64,000 nt of DNA from Paenibacillus sp. 32352 (GTDB lineage Bacteria; Bacillota; Bacilli; Paenibacillales; NBRC-103111). This document shows positions 17,410-26,774 of the stretch, piece after piece. The stretch covers positions 372,001-436,000 of the forward strand of contig NZ_MZNT01000005.1 in assembly GCF_002042965.1 (NCBI RefSeq). Reading direction: 5' to 3'. The first letter of the stretch is position 1. Each line of letters begins with the position of its first letter. The translations under genes were made by a program, and so were the position numbers. The notes under the pieces are model-generated. The model was not told where the DNA came from, did no database searches, and worked only from the letters and a program-made list of their open reading frames with translations.

Positions 17410-17905
17410 GTACGCGTATATTGTAAAAAACGTATGATTTCAAGGCGGAAGCCGAGTACGCGTATTTGGTAAAAACCGAATCGCACCTTATATAGCGCGG
17501 AATCTATTTCTTTATAGCCATTTGATAAAAAAATATAGCGAAGTATGGTACGTGATTCTTGTAAAAACCAAAGTTGAAGTACGTGTTTTCGGTAAAAATG
17601 ATAATAAGGTACGCGATTTTCGTAAAAAATATAGCTTTTGGGGCCCCGTTTTCTCTATTCGGTGCCTAAACAGCGGGAGGAAAGCGTTTTAAAGGGTACG
17701 CTTATTTAGTAAAAAGCTCATGAAACGGTACGCTAATATGGTAAAAAGCATATTTTCGGTACGTGATTTTGGTAAAAAGCAAAAGCTAGGTACGCTACTT
17801 TCTTAAAAACTGGACGCAAAAATCGTAAAAAGATAAAAAAAGAGGGCATGCCCTGGGGCATCCCCTCACTTTTTACATTGATAAAGTACGTCAATATTGT
17901 AAAAA
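17410..17905 (+). repeat. array of eleven 20-bp iterons (consensus GTACGYGWTTTTGGTAAAAA)
   Basis: Direct copies start at 17410, 17456, 17548, 17579, 17609, 17696, 17728, 17759, 17790 (one change in GTAAAAA), 17812 (GGACG variant) and 17886. Ends GTACG and GTAAAAA are nearly invariant and the 8-nt middle varies. Several starts are 30-32 bp apart (about three helical turns), others 46 or 92. This is the form of plasmid initiator-binding iterons. The last copy sits between the gene B stop and its terminator. Confidence 0.8.
17841..17866 (-). terminator. terminator of gene B within the iteron array
   Basis: GAGGGCATGCCC / GGGCATCCCCTC stem (one mismatch), followed on the minus strand by TTTTTTTATC. 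It lies about 50 nt after the gene B stop, between iterons 10 and 11. Confidence 0.65.
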
Positions 17906-17913
17906 GTAAAATG

Positions 17914-19368
17914 CTATTGAATGAGTGACGGAGTAGACCCCGCTGTAAAAAAGTCGGCTTTTTCCGATTCCGTTACAGGGGTCAGGATGATTTCAAACCC
18001 GTTCCCTACCCTCTTATAATCATTTATTAAGATGTTGGCTTCTTTAAATTCCTGGAGGGAAGCATCAATTTGCTTCAGGTTGCTGTCAATGCGTTTGGAA
18101 CGGAAGCGAATCCGGTCGGAGAAGAAGCTGTACTCAAAATTTTGCTTCATTTTGCGTCCTTGCAGATAAGCATCGAGACGCTCCTTCTGAAAAGCATAGA
18201 TTAAAATCTTGGACAGCCGGTTCTCCAGACGGTGAATAAAGTGACTGTAGATTTGTACCGTTTGCTTCGTAATGAACTGCTGGTGGAGCGTGTCCGAGAA
18301 CTTGATCTCGGCATACCGCCGGCCTGTCGCATCTTCCTTCGAAACGATGACATATTCAAATAAGTTGTACAGGAAGGTCGTTTTGGTCTCTTTATTAGGT
18401 CCTGTCGTTCTTCCTTCCAGACTGAAGCGGCCGATTTTTTGCAATCGCTTTGTAATTAAATCGTAGGCCTTCTGACTGGTATTCCCGTAGATTCGCGTCA
18501 GCAGCGGACGGATATCGAATGCGATGGTTTTGTCCGTGTAAAACCGTTCCGACCGGTGCTCGATGATATGCTCCAGGATCTCTGAATCCGTTTCGTCGAG
18601 CAAGAACATTTTATCCAGCTGCACTTCCTCGTTCTCTTCGATGGAGATGAAGGAGCGGAGCACCCGGTTGTCGCTCATTTTATAGTCATCATAAATGATG
18701 GTTGCCTTTTGCTCGGAATCGAACAGCACGTTTCCTTTTAATTTGGCTTTCCCGTCGGCAAAAATCGGATTATCAATTAAATCCTTAAAGCGGTGGGTAA
18801 TCCAGTTGCGGGGCGCATTCTTCAAAAAATCAGCGATGATATACACAAGATCGTTCTCAAATGCTTTCTCAATCTGGTATTGCTGCTTGGATTCCAGATA
18901 AGGGTAATCCGTAAGGCGGGTCTCGGTATCATTGGCCCAGGCTTCGATCTCTGCCAGCCGGTTTTGTACGAAGCTGGATTCATCTTTAATATTTTTGAGC
19001 ATTTCTTTAAAGCCCGCATCGGCGCTTTTGCTGTCGAGGAATTGCAGCAGCACTTCCCGTTCCTCGTGAATACTGGTATTGTTTTTGCTCTCTACCTCTT
19101 TTTTCAGCTGCTTATACCAGTTTTTTTTCGTCAGCTGGCGCCGTCTGTGATAGGTAGACTTGATCTCCAGCAAATCGACTACATCATCGTCATTAAAGAA
19201 AATATTATTCATAATGTTGCGGATGTAGTTTTCAATCGATAGAGCGGCATCACTATCTTCTTCGTCCTTGTGGATCAGCTTAAGAAGCCGTTCCCTTGTT
19301 TTCTCCCCAATAAGAACTAGCAGTTCATCAAATATGAATCGAGGAATTTCTTGTATTTTCACGCTCAC
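17914..19368 (-). CDS. hypothetical protein, candidate iteron-binding replication initiator (replicon module gene B)
   Basis: 484 residues, not firmly recognised. The C-terminal half resembles the two-winged-helix layout of plasmid Rep proteins: RPLLTRIYGNTSQKAYDLI (helix-turn-helix-like), a beta segment ending YAEIKFSDTLHQQF, then IYSHFIHRLENRLSKILIYA and a last winged helix ending FEIILTPV. Charged, soluble, no membrane segment. Starts with GTG 19368, AGGAG 7 nt upstream; a TGT-TATAAT extended -10 lies at 19512-19504. The iteron array follows its 3' end. Confidence 0.5.
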   Translation of the reverse strand: MSVKIQEIPRFIFDELLVLIGEKTRERLLKLIHKDEEDSDAALSIENYIRNIMNNIFFNDDDVVDLLEIKSTYHRRRQLTKKNWYKQLKKEVESKNNTSIHEEREVLLQFLDSKSADAGFKEMLKNIKDESSFVQNRLAEIEAWANDTETRLTDYPYLESKQQYQIEKAFENDLVYIIADFLKNAPRNWITHRFKDLIDNPIFADGKAKLKGNVLFDSEQKATIIYDDYKMSDNRVLRSFISIEENEEVQLDKMFLLDETDSEILEHIIEHRSERFYTDKTIAFDIRPLLTRIYGNTSQKAYDLITKRLQKIGRFSLEGRTTGPNKETKTTFLYNLFEYVIVSKEDATGRRYAEIKFSDTLHQQFITKQTVQIYSHFIHRLENRLSKILIYAFQKERLDAYLQGRKMKQNFEYSFFSDRIRFRSKRIDSNLKQIDASLQEFKEANILINDYKRVGNGFEIILTPVTESEKADFFTAGSTPSLIQ

Positions 19369-19503
19369 GGAATCTCTCCTCCCCCGATCATTTTGGCTAC
19401 AGCTATTTTATAATTTCCAGCGCAAATAAACAATGGAATTTACCAGAATCGCGCGAGGCTTGTCTGCTATTTTTTCTAGCTCATTCTACTGGGTTACGCT
19501 AGC

Positions 19504-19546
19504 ATTATAACAGAACAAGCTCTTCCGGTTCGACGGAAAAGCTTGT
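19504..19546 (-). promoter_or_regulatory. terminator hairpin followed by extended -10 promoter of gene B
   Basis: A 13-bp stem with one mismatch (19515-19546) ends the preceding unknown gene. Just after it TGTTATAAT (19512-19504) forms an extended -10, about 130 nt before the gene B start. Confidence 0.5.
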
Positions 19547-19558
19547 CATCTAGTACAG

Positions 19559-20407
19559 CTATAAATGACATAGAGAGTAACCGAAGCGCTGTCCGCTCAA
19601 GCGGCTCAGCAGCTCAGCCGTTCTCTCCCCGCTCAGCAGGCCCGGCTGGTCGATGACAAGCGCGCAATCGCCCGCTCCGAGCGTATGTTGAAAGTCCAGA
19701 TCCCACAACCCGTAGGACTTGCCTGTATCGGGGTCCTGCCAGGTTGCCGAAGGATTATCCACCCACGCTTCAATAAATGAGGACCAATCGGCCACCTCTT
19801 TCCCGCCGTCCCTGGTGACAGGCTCGCAGAAGTTTTCCCCTGCATGGACGGTAAGGGTATCCCCGTAATCTTCAAACCAAAGCCCCTTGCATTCCCCGTA
19901 CCGGATCAATGTATGATGCTCGTCATAAAAGCCGACGGGCTCAAGCTGCTCGCCGAAGCAAAAGGAATAATATAGAGGACCGGGGACGAAGCGGGTTGGG
20001 GAATCAAACGTAAAACGCTCCGAAACCCATCCATTGTCACGCAGCTCCTGGATCAGAACCGGTACGCTGAGCGCATCGCCATCGTAATAGCCCGCCGGAG
20101 TACGCCCCCTTCTGCGGTCATGAGCGAAATAGTAGGAATGCGGCACAATCCCTGCCTGCTTGAGGCCGTCGATGAAGGTACGCAGATCCAGCGGATCCGG
20201 AAAAGGAATGCCTGCAGCATAGGAAGTCAGCCCATGCTCCTGCACCACGATGCTTTGCCAGAGCTCCCAAAGCGTCGTCTCGGCAATGCAATTGCCCTTC
20301 GGCTCCTTCCAGAAGCCGTAACGCAGCAGCTCCCGCTGCAGCTCCTGCAAATCCGGCTTCGGCAAGAGCGGATCGCAGGGAAATACATACATGAAGTGTT
20401 CCGACAT
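19559..20407 (-). CDS. hypothetical protein
   Basis: 282 residues, not recognised. Soluble, rich in Trp, Tyr and acidic residues; no signal peptide, membrane segment or known catalytic motif. ATG 20407 follows AGGAGG by 7 nt, so it is a real gene. It begins 54 nt after the tartrate/malate dehydrogenase stop and may be the third gene of the dgoD operon. Confidence 0.65.
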   Translation of the reverse strand: MSEHFMYVFPCDPLLPKPDLQELQRELLRYGFWKEPKGNCIAETTLWELWQSIVVQEHGLTSYAAGIPFPDPLDLRTFIDGLKQAGIVPHSYYFAHDRRRGRTPAGYYDGDALSVPVLIQELRDNGWVSERFTFDSPTRFVPGPLYYSFCFGEQLEPVGFYDEHHTLIRYGECKGLWFEDYGDTLTVHAGENFCEPVTRDGGKEVADWSSFIEAWVDNPSATWQDPDTGKSYGLWDLDFQHTLGAGDCALVIDQPGLLSGERTAELLSRLSGQRFGYSLCHL

Positions 20408-20461
20408 CAGCTTCCTCCTGCTTTAGCGTCGTTCGGGTTCATGCGGACACCCGCACCCAAC

Positions 20462-21517
20462 TCAACGCTTCAATCTGTTAATGATTTCGTGTGTGACTTG
20501 CTTCGTTGTGGAGCTGCCGCCAATATCCTTGGTCTTCACTCCGGACTGTGTCACATCCTCCACGACCTTCAATAGATGCTGGCCCATTTCTTGATGCCCC
20601 AGGTGATCCAGCATCATCTTCGCCGTCCAGATTTGGCCGATCGGGTTGGCGATGCCTTGCCCCGCGATGTCCGGAGCCGAGCCATGAACCGGCTCGAACA
20701 TGGACGGATACTTGCCGTTCAGATTGATATTGGCGGCGGGAGCAATACCGATACTGCCCATAATCGCGGCCCCGATATCCGTAAGAATGTCTCCGAACAG
20801 ATTGCTGGCTGCAATGACATCAAATGTATGCGGCTTCGTAACGAAGAAGGCGGACAGCGCATCAATATGAACGGATGCTGTCTGTACATGCGGATACGAT
20901 TGGCTGACCTCTTGAAACACCTGGTCCCAAAACGGCATGGAGTATACAATTCCGTTGGACTTGGTGGCGCTGGTTACGTGGCCCCTTCGTTTCTGCGCCA
21001 ATTCGAACGCATACCGGATGGCGCGTTCGGTTCCTTTTCGCGTGAACACCGCGTTCTGAATCGCGATTTCGTCATCTCCCTTGTGGATACGTCCACCGAT
21101 CTCGCTGTACTCGCCCTCGCTATTTTCTCTGACGACCAAGAGGTCAAAATCGTTCGGATTAAGAAGCGGTGAAGCGAGACCGCGAAAATATTTCGCCGGC
21201 CGAATGTTAATCACCTGCTCGAACTCCCGCCGAATTTTGATCAACAGCCCCCATAACGATACATGATCCGGTACGCGTCCGGGATCTCCTACGGCGCCAA
21301 GAAATATCGCTTCATAATTTTGCAGGATGTCCAGTCCGTCATCCGGCATCATTTGGCCATGCTGCTCGTAATAATCACAGCTCCATGGAAAGTGGGAGTA
21401 CTTGAATGAGATCCCTCCATGTACTTCTGCCACGGCGTCCAGCACTTCCGTTGCAGCGGGCACAACCTCTTTCCCAATACCGTCACCGGGAATCACAGCA
21501 ATCTCGTACGTTTTCAC
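20462..21517 (-). CDS. tartrate/D-malate dehydrogenase-type oxidative decarboxylase
   Basis: 351-residue member of the isocitrate/isopropylmalate dehydrogenase family. IAVIPGDGIGKEVVP binds the cofactor end; GAVGDPGRVPDHVSLWGLLI is the signature of the tartrate dehydrogenase/D-malate branch; catalytic Lys/Tyr and Asp regions (RENSEGEYSEIGG, SNLFGDILTDIGA, EPVHGSAPDIAG) are intact. Uses NAD and a divalent metal on a 2-hydroxy-3-substituted acid. GTG start at 21517, AAGGAG 10 nt upstream. Downstream of dgoD by 62 nt, probably one operon. Confidence 0.88.
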   Translation of the reverse strand: MKTYEIAVIPGDGIGKEVVPAATEVLDAVAEVHGGISFKYSHFPWSCDYYEQHGQMMPDDGLDILQNYEAIFLGAVGDPGRVPDHVSLWGLLIKIRREFEQVINIRPAKYFRGLASPLLNPNDFDLLVVRENSEGEYSEIGGRIHKGDDEIAIQNAVFTRKGTERAIRYAFELAQKRRGHVTSATKSNGIVYSMPFWDQVFQEVSQSYPHVQTASVHIDALSAFFVTKPHTFDVIAASNLFGDILTDIGAAIMGSIGIAPAANINLNGKYPSMFEPVHGSAPDIAGQGIANPIGQIWTAKMMLDHLGHQEMGQHLLKVVEDVTQSGVKTKDIGGSSTTKQVTHEIINRLKR

Positions 21518-21579
21518 TCCAAGCTCACTCCTTATGGATGAAGTTGAATCGATGACATTATCTGTAATCGCTTACCAGT

Positions 21580-22728
21580 CTACCATTCAGCAACCGTACC
21601 ATCCTCATGTCGCCAGACCGGATTTTTCCAATCGTGACCGATTCGGGCCATTTCGCGGACCTTCTCTTCGTTCACCTCCACCCCGAGTCCCGGGCCTTGA
21701 GGAATCGATACGAAGCCGTCCTTGTAATCGAAGGTTTTGGGGTCTAGGAGATAATCCAGCAAATCGCTGCCCTGATTGTAATGAATGCCGAGACTTTGTT
21801 CCTGAATGAAAGCGTTAGGAGAGCAGGCATCTACCTGCAGGCAAGCCGCCAATGCAATCGGCCCGAGCGGGCAGTGCGGCGCCAGCGCAATATCGTAAGC
21901 TTCAGCCATGGCCGCGATTTTACGCGTCTCCAGAATTCCCCCGGCATGGGACACATCCGGCTGGATGATATCGACGATACCCTGCTGCAGCAAATCCTTG
22001 AAGCCCCAGCGCGTATACATGCGCTCTCCTGTAGCAATAGGCGCCGACGTATATTTGGCGATTTCCTTAAGCGCCTCATTATTCTCAGGGAGGACAGGCT
22101 CTTCTATAAACATGGGCCGGTAGGGCTCAAGCTCCTTGGCCAAAATCTTGGCCATTGCTTTATGTACCCGTCCGTGAAAATCAATGCCGATGCCGAACCG
22201 AGCGCCTCCGGCCTCTCGAACCGCAGCGAACCGGTCCAGCACCTCCTGCACTTTATCAAATGAATCAATGAAGTGCAGCTCCTCCGTAGCATTCATTTTT
22301 ACCGCCGTAAACCCGGCTTCGATCTGCTTGAGGGCAGCTTCCTTCACATCGCTAGGGCGGTCGCCGCCGATCCAATTATAGACGCGAATCCGGTCGCGGC
22401 ATGCTCCTCCCAACAGCTCATATACCGGGGCGTTATAATATTTTCCCTTAATATCCCATAAGGCCTGCTCTATGCCTGACAGGGCACTTGTAAGAATCGG
22501 ACCTCCGCGGTAAAATCCTCCCCGGTACATCACCTGCCAAAGATCCTCGATCCGCAGCGGATTTTGCCCTATGAGATACGTGCTCAACTCTTCCACGGCC
22601 GTTTTTACGGTATCCGCTCGTCCTTCGACGACCGGCTCTCCCCAACCGACCAATCCGTCATCGGTTGTTATTTTCAGAAAAAGCCAACGTGGCGGAACCT
22701 TGAACAATTCCAGCGTTCTGATTTTCAT
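21580..22728 (-). CDS. dgoD: D-galactonate dehydratase (enolase superfamily)
   Basis: 382 residues, the exact length of E. coli DgoD. Converts D-galactonate to 2-keto-3-deoxy-D-galactonate. Metal ligands Asp183 (GIDFHGR), Glu209 (FIEEP) and Glu235 (ATGER), catalytic His185 and His285 (LAPHCPLGP) fall at the E. coli positions. ATG 22728 follows AGGTGA by 6 nt. No DgoK or DgoA is in the window, so the product must be handled elsewhere. Confidence 0.88.
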   Translation of the reverse strand: MKIRTLELFKVPPRWLFLKITTDDGLVGWGEPVVEGRADTVKTAVEELSTYLIGQNPLRIEDLWQVMYRGGFYRGGPILTSALSGIEQALWDIKGKYYNAPVYELLGGACRDRIRVYNWIGGDRPSDVKEAALKQIEAGFTAVKMNATEELHFIDSFDKVQEVLDRFAAVREAGGARFGIGIDFHGRVHKAMAKILAKELEPYRPMFIEEPVLPENNEALKEIAKYTSAPIATGERMYTRWGFKDLLQQGIVDIIQPDVSHAGGILETRKIAAMAEAYDIALAPHCPLGPIALAACLQVDACSPNAFIQEQSLGIHYNQGSDLLDYLLDPKTFDYKDGFVSIPQGPGLGVEVNEEKVREMARIGHDWKNPVWRHEDGTVAEW

Positions 22729-22846
22729 TACGGTTCACCTGCTTTTCAATAGATTGGGTGTGACCTATGAATCTCTTGCCCAAGCCTAATTTTACCATAA
22801 AACCTGCAGGTGAATCGGGTCAAAATGATCCGCTTCATGCAAAATA

Positions 22847-23085
22847 ACCCCGCAAAGCGGGGCGAGACTGTGGAAAAACCTGTGAAGCTAGAACTATTGC
22901 TGATATACTACGGTGGGGTATACCCCTCCAGCCGCTATTGAAACCCGCGAATTGGATTATATTTAGCGGTACTTTCGTGGGTTTCAAAGGCGGACGTAAA
23001 CTCCTCCGAGGCATACCCCACCTCCGTATTTAGCTAGTTCACGTAAAACTAGGTTTTTCAACAGCCTGACCCCGCAAAGCGGGGC
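22847..23085. mobile_element. MITE-like imperfect palindrome flanked by 17-bp direct repeats
   Basis: A 17-bp sequence (A-CCCCGCAAAGCGGGG-C) occurs in the same orientation at 22847-22863 and 23069-23085. Between them about 205 bp form a near-complete inverted repeat: CTGTGGAAAAACCT on the left against AGGTTTTTCAACAG on the right, GGTGGGGTATA against ATACCCCACC, and TTGAAACCC against GGGTTTCAA. No ORF inside. The form fits a non-autonomous element inserted in a palindromic target. Confidence 0.5.
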
Positions 23086-23123
23086 TACGGCTTAGAAGCG
23101 GATTCAGGTGCTTTGTAGGGATC

Positions 23124-23148
23124 AAAAAAGCCGCGCTATACACGCGGC
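23124..23148 (-). terminator. Rho-independent terminator after the CE12 esterase gene
   Basis: Minus-strand GCCGCG / CGCGGC stem with a 7-nt loop followed by TTTTTT, 5 nt past the stop codon. Confidence 0.8.
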
Positions 23149-23152
23149 TTCG

Positions 23153-25144
23153 TTAGATTTGATGATTTTCACGATGCACAGGATTCACGAGAACCCACAT
23201 AAAATACAAGACCTTGGCTGCTTTTTCGCGGGTAACGCTTTGCTTCGGTTCGAGCTCCGTGCCGCAGCTGACCTTTCCTCGGGTTATTCCCTTCTCCGAT
23301 CGGATGAGACCCAGCTCATAAGCCTTCTTCACTTTGTCCGCAATATTCGGAGCAATGCCACCGGTATCCGTCAGCTGTTCATAGCTGATCATGGGATCGT
23401 ACGTGACGTCAATATTACCCGAATCGAGATTAGGGTCATGATGACGGTCTGCAGGTCCGGAGGGTTTGCCGTTGTAATCCGTCATATATTTCGGCTTCTC
23501 GGTGAACTTCGCATGGTACGCATCAAATAATATAGCGGCCATCACTTCACGGGTCAAATCCCCGCAAGGATATCCCTGCACTGCTGCTGGCTGGATATTC
23601 ATGATTCGCGAAAGGGCCGTAATAAATTCCTCTGTAGACATCATCCTATGAGGATGGAAATGACCGTTATGATCTTTATTCATGACGCCGAGCTGCAGCA
23701 TTTTCTCAATCTGATTTCGGTAATAGGCTGCTTCTCCAACCCTGATGTCCTTTGCCGTTTCAGGAAAAATGGTCTCCCAATCCTCGGAAGCGGCAGCGGC
23801 GGCAACGTCCTTCCTCAAATAGGAGGCAAGCTCCAAAGCCGTTGGATCCCCCGCTTCACCCAATTTTACCATTTGAGTGGCAATGATTTGCGCGAACGGC
23901 TTGGCCAACGCTTCCTTATAATGCGTTCCGTCTATCTTATTGGCCGGATGTCCATTGGCATAGCTGCCGTCATTGGTCTTACCGGGTGTTTCCCCTGCCT
24001 CTATGGACATAAATAGGGCTGTCGGTGCTTCGACTCCGATCTGGTTGTAATACTGAATACTTTCGGAGTTCAGGTCGATAACGGTGATTCCCAGCTCTTG
24101 ACCCAATGCCTTCATCAGCTCAGGAAATTTTCGCGCTCGAAAGGAGTTCGTGTACCTGTGCCCTGCCGCTGCGGTGCCAAGAACTCTGGAAGGAGGCGTA
24201 ACCAATACGGGGATCATCCCTCTGGCACGAATAGCCGGGACATACACATGCTCGATGTAGGTCCTGTACGTAGACTCTGTGGAGCCTCTGCCATAGCGGC
24301 GATATTCGTCCTTCCTCTCATCGTTATGGCCGAACTGTATCAGCACATGGTCTCCCTGATGCCCTGTCATCAAGAGATCGTTGAGCCGGCCTTCGGCATA
24401 GGCATTTTTGAACGACCGTCCGCCCATGGAATAGTTGATTACGCTAACTTGGTCCCGGTCAAACAGCCTGCCTATCACTTGCCCCCAGCCGCACATCGGA
24501 GCTTCTTCGAATGTATAGGACTTAACGGTGGAATCCCCTAACAGGAAAAGGGCAGGAAGGCTGCCTTCCTCTCTCGGCTGAGGAGCAATCGGGCTGATGA
24601 TAATCTCCTCAACGCCAACGGGAATACCGGAGTATTTCGGTTCAATTTCAATATCGAGGTAGGGCAGGCCGGTTACGAATCGGAAGCTCCACTCCCTTGG
24701 ACCGGTCCGGGCATAGGTATTGACCGGTATAAGTCTGGCTGCGTCCCAATAACCGCTATCCAGGATACGGCTGGCTTGCAGCCCGGAAACAGAGACCATC
24801 GTATCCGCAAGCTCGGACGCGGTCTTAACATAAATCTCGTAGGCCCCGGCTGGAACATCGATTCGGAAGGCCATGCCGTAATGGTTGAAGTTGTCGTTCT
24901 CATGGCCCGGCTCATAGTAGAAGTCCGTTTCCGTCAGGATAAAGCCCTCTTCCGTAGAAATGATAGAGCTTGTATGCACCTCCCTCGGGGGAAAGGCACA
25001 GGTTTGATGAAGAAAGCCGAAGGACGTTTCCTTACTGTACAGAGGTACGCCGTTGTTTTCGTTACAGTTAACTCTAATGTATCCGGCTTTATTCGACTTT
25101 CCGAAATAAAACTTCTTCGCTAATGGTTCTGTCTTGGTTGTCAC
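23153..25144 (-). CDS. rhamnogalacturonan acetylesterase (CE12, SGNH) with C-terminal SLH-like region
   Basis: 663 residues. An N-terminal carbohydrate-binding-like beta domain (about 10-185), then an SGNH hydrolase of CE12 type: Ser205 in GDSTVKSY, oxyanion Gly in NYSMGGRS, GHND at 272-275, Asp405/His408 in DGTH. It removes acetyl groups from rhamnogalacturonan. The last 180 residues hold SLH-like segments (IEKMLQLGVMNKD.., SVTREKAAKVLYFMW). No signal peptide is seen, so it is either cytoplasmic or exported by another route. No clear alternative start adds a signal. Confidence 0.82.
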   Translation of the reverse strand: MTTKTEPLAKKFYFGKSNKAGYIRVNCNENNGVPLYSKETSFGFLHQTCAFPPREVHTSSIISTEEGFILTETDFYYEPGHENDNFNHYGMAFRIDVPAGAYEIYVKTASELADTMVSVSGLQASRILDSGYWDAARLIPVNTYARTGPREWSFRFVTGLPYLDIEIEPKYSGIPVGVEEIIISPIAPQPREEGSLPALFLLGDSTVKSYTFEEAPMCGWGQVIGRLFDRDQVSVINYSMGGRSFKNAYAEGRLNDLLMTGHQGDHVLIQFGHNDERKDEYRRYGRGSTESTYRTYIEHVYVPAIRARGMIPVLVTPPSRVLGTAAAGHRYTNSFRARKFPELMKALGQELGITVIDLNSESIQYYNQIGVEAPTALFMSIEAGETPGKTNDGSYANGHPANKIDGTHYKEALAKPFAQIIATQMVKLGEAGDPTALELASYLRKDVAAAAASEDWETIFPETAKDIRVGEAAYYRNQIEKMLQLGVMNKDHNGHFHPHRMMSTEEFITALSRIMNIQPAAVQGYPCGDLTREVMAAILFDAYHAKFTEKPKYMTDYNGKPSGPADRHHDPNLDSGNIDVTYDPMISYEQLTDTGGIAPNIADKVKKAYELGLIRSEKGITRGKVSCGTELEPKQSVTREKAAKVLYFMWVLVNPVHRENHQI

Positions 25145-25202
25145 AGGCTGCTGCCCCTTTGCATTTTCGTCATTTCAACGGTGTAGCTCACCGGCATGTC
25201 TA

Positions 25203-26513
25203 TTATTTCTTTTGCTCCGCCTCGATCGCCTTGTTCGCTGTTTCTTCCGCCTGGCGAAGCACTGTATTTGTATCCAAGCCCCCCATGATATAACCCGGAA
25301 TATTGTCGGTCAGCGGTTTCTCGCCAATGGAATCGAACTTGCCTTTCTTCGGAACTTCGGGATATTTATTGTAAAATACCGCATTCCAGTTCAGCTTTTT
25401 CGGGTATTCGCTGCCCATTGATTTGCGGATAGCATCATCCTTAAGCGGTGTAATGTAGCCCAATTTGGCACGTGCCGCCTGATATTCGTCAGACACCAAA
25501 TATTTGATGACTTCCATTGCCGCCTCTTTGTTCTTCGAAGCGGACGACAAGTTCACGTAAGTCGGGTACGGCTGGAAGCCTACTCCCGGAAGCTCCTTGA
25601 AGGTCGGTGCGGATACCATGTCGAAGTTAACGGATGGAGCCAGGCCGTCCGCAACCAGGTCGGAAAAATAAACGTACATGGCCAAATTTTTCTTTTTCAA
25701 AAATTCGTCCTTTGCAGGAACCTTGTTGTTATTGCCCTTCATATAATCGATGAACAGAGGGTCCGTCGACTCGCCTTTAAATATCGTATCCATCACGATT
25801 TTCCATTTGTCATTACCGTAGGTCGATTTGCTGGAGTCGGCATCCACGTAGGGAATCGAGAACGGGTTCAGCTTTAAGACATGGCCAGTAGAAGCCGCCA
25901 GGCCAATATAGGATACGCCATCCTCCATCCGCGTCAGCTTCCTGCCGAGGTCGATAGTTTCATCCCAGGTCAAGCCGTCCTTCGGATAAGGGATGCCGAA
26001 TTTATCGAATATGTCCTTATTATAGAAGGTGACAATCCCCATCATGCTGATCGGAAGCCCGTATAACCCCCCGTTCGCAAGCGATTTCATGGCATCGATG
26101 GAAACAGGCTCGAACCGGCTCAAATCAATATTATTTTTTTTGACCAAATCGGTAATATCAGTCTGCAGCCCCGGGGCTATTAATCCGTCAATCACGCCTG
26201 TCTGCGCCTCGAAAATGAGGTCTACCGCGGTTCCGGCAGTTACAAGCTCCTGGATCGAGGAACCGGGCCCTTTTTGAATATAATTGAATTTCCAGTTCGG
26301 AAATTTTTTCTGAAGGTAGCTGGTCACACTTGCATTAAAGCTGTCTGAGGCGGTTCCTGCACTTGAAGTCATTGTAATTTCAATCGGCGCATTCAGATCG
26401 ACCGTATCCGCCGTTACGTTCTCTTTGCCGCTATCCTTAACCCCACCGCTGCAGCCGGCTGCAACAAAAGCACAGACCGCTACGCTAATTCCGCTTTTCA
26501 GAGCTTTTTTCAT
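25203..26513 (-). CDS. extracellular sugar-binding lipoprotein (ABC transporter)
   Basis: 436 residues. Signal peptide with lipobox (FVAAGCSGG, lipidated Cys21), then a type-I solute-binding fold (FNYIQKGPGSS, TFYNKDIFDKFGIPYP). Delivers an oligosaccharide to a permease. No permease genes are next to it, so it must share one encoded elsewhere. ATG 26513 follows GGGGAG. About 60 nt before the CE12 gene on the same strand and divergent from an AraC regulator, which likely controls both. Confidence 0.9.
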   Translation of the reverse strand: MKKALKSGISVAVCAFVAAGCSGGVKDSGKENVTADTVDLNAPIEITMTSSAGTASDSFNASVTSYLQKKFPNWKFNYIQKGPGSSIQELVTAGTAVDLIFEAQTGVIDGLIAPGLQTDITDLVKKNNIDLSRFEPVSIDAMKSLANGGLYGLPISMMGIVTFYNKDIFDKFGIPYPKDGLTWDETIDLGRKLTRMEDGVSYIGLAASTGHVLKLNPFSIPYVDADSSKSTYGNDKWKIVMDTIFKGESTDPLFIDYMKGNNNKVPAKDEFLKKKNLAMYVYFSDLVADGLAPSVNFDMVSAPTFKELPGVGFQPYPTYVNLSSASKNKEAAMEVIKYLVSDEYQAARAKLGYITPLKDDAIRKSMGSEYPKKLNWNAVFYNKYPEVPKKGKFDSIGEKPLTDNIPGYIMGGLDTNTVLRQAEETANKAIEAEQKK

Positions 26514-26681
26514 AAGAATCTCCCCTTTATTCTATTGATAATTCTCACTTCAAGCTAATTACCTTTGTTTAATAAATGAACAAACTATACACAAAGCTTT
26601 CTTTTGTTGTCGTTCTACTGCTTCTTCTATTATGCGGTCTCTTTCGATGATTTGATATGACGTTTTCATTCCTTTTTTTGA

Positions 26682-26727
26682 CCAATTGTAACTCATTTAT
26701 GAATTGGGTAGACTCTCTTGCTATAAT
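26682..26727 (+). promoter_or_regulatory. AraC promoter region with inverted repeat
   Basis: CCAATT (26682-26687) and AATTGG (26702-26707), centres 20 bp apart, lie upstream of an extended -10 (TGC-TATAAT, 26722-26727). They sit between the divergent AraC and binding-protein genes and may be the regulator site. Confidence 0.4.
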
Positions 26728-26774
26728 ACAAATATGGTATAGTTGCAATTACTTACTTGAGGGAGGATATTTCT

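Noticed and set aside
17410-17905. Iteron array considered as a CRISPR array
   Set aside because: Repeats are degenerate, only 20 bp, with gaps of 2 to 72 bp and no cas gene; they fit initiator-binding repeats.
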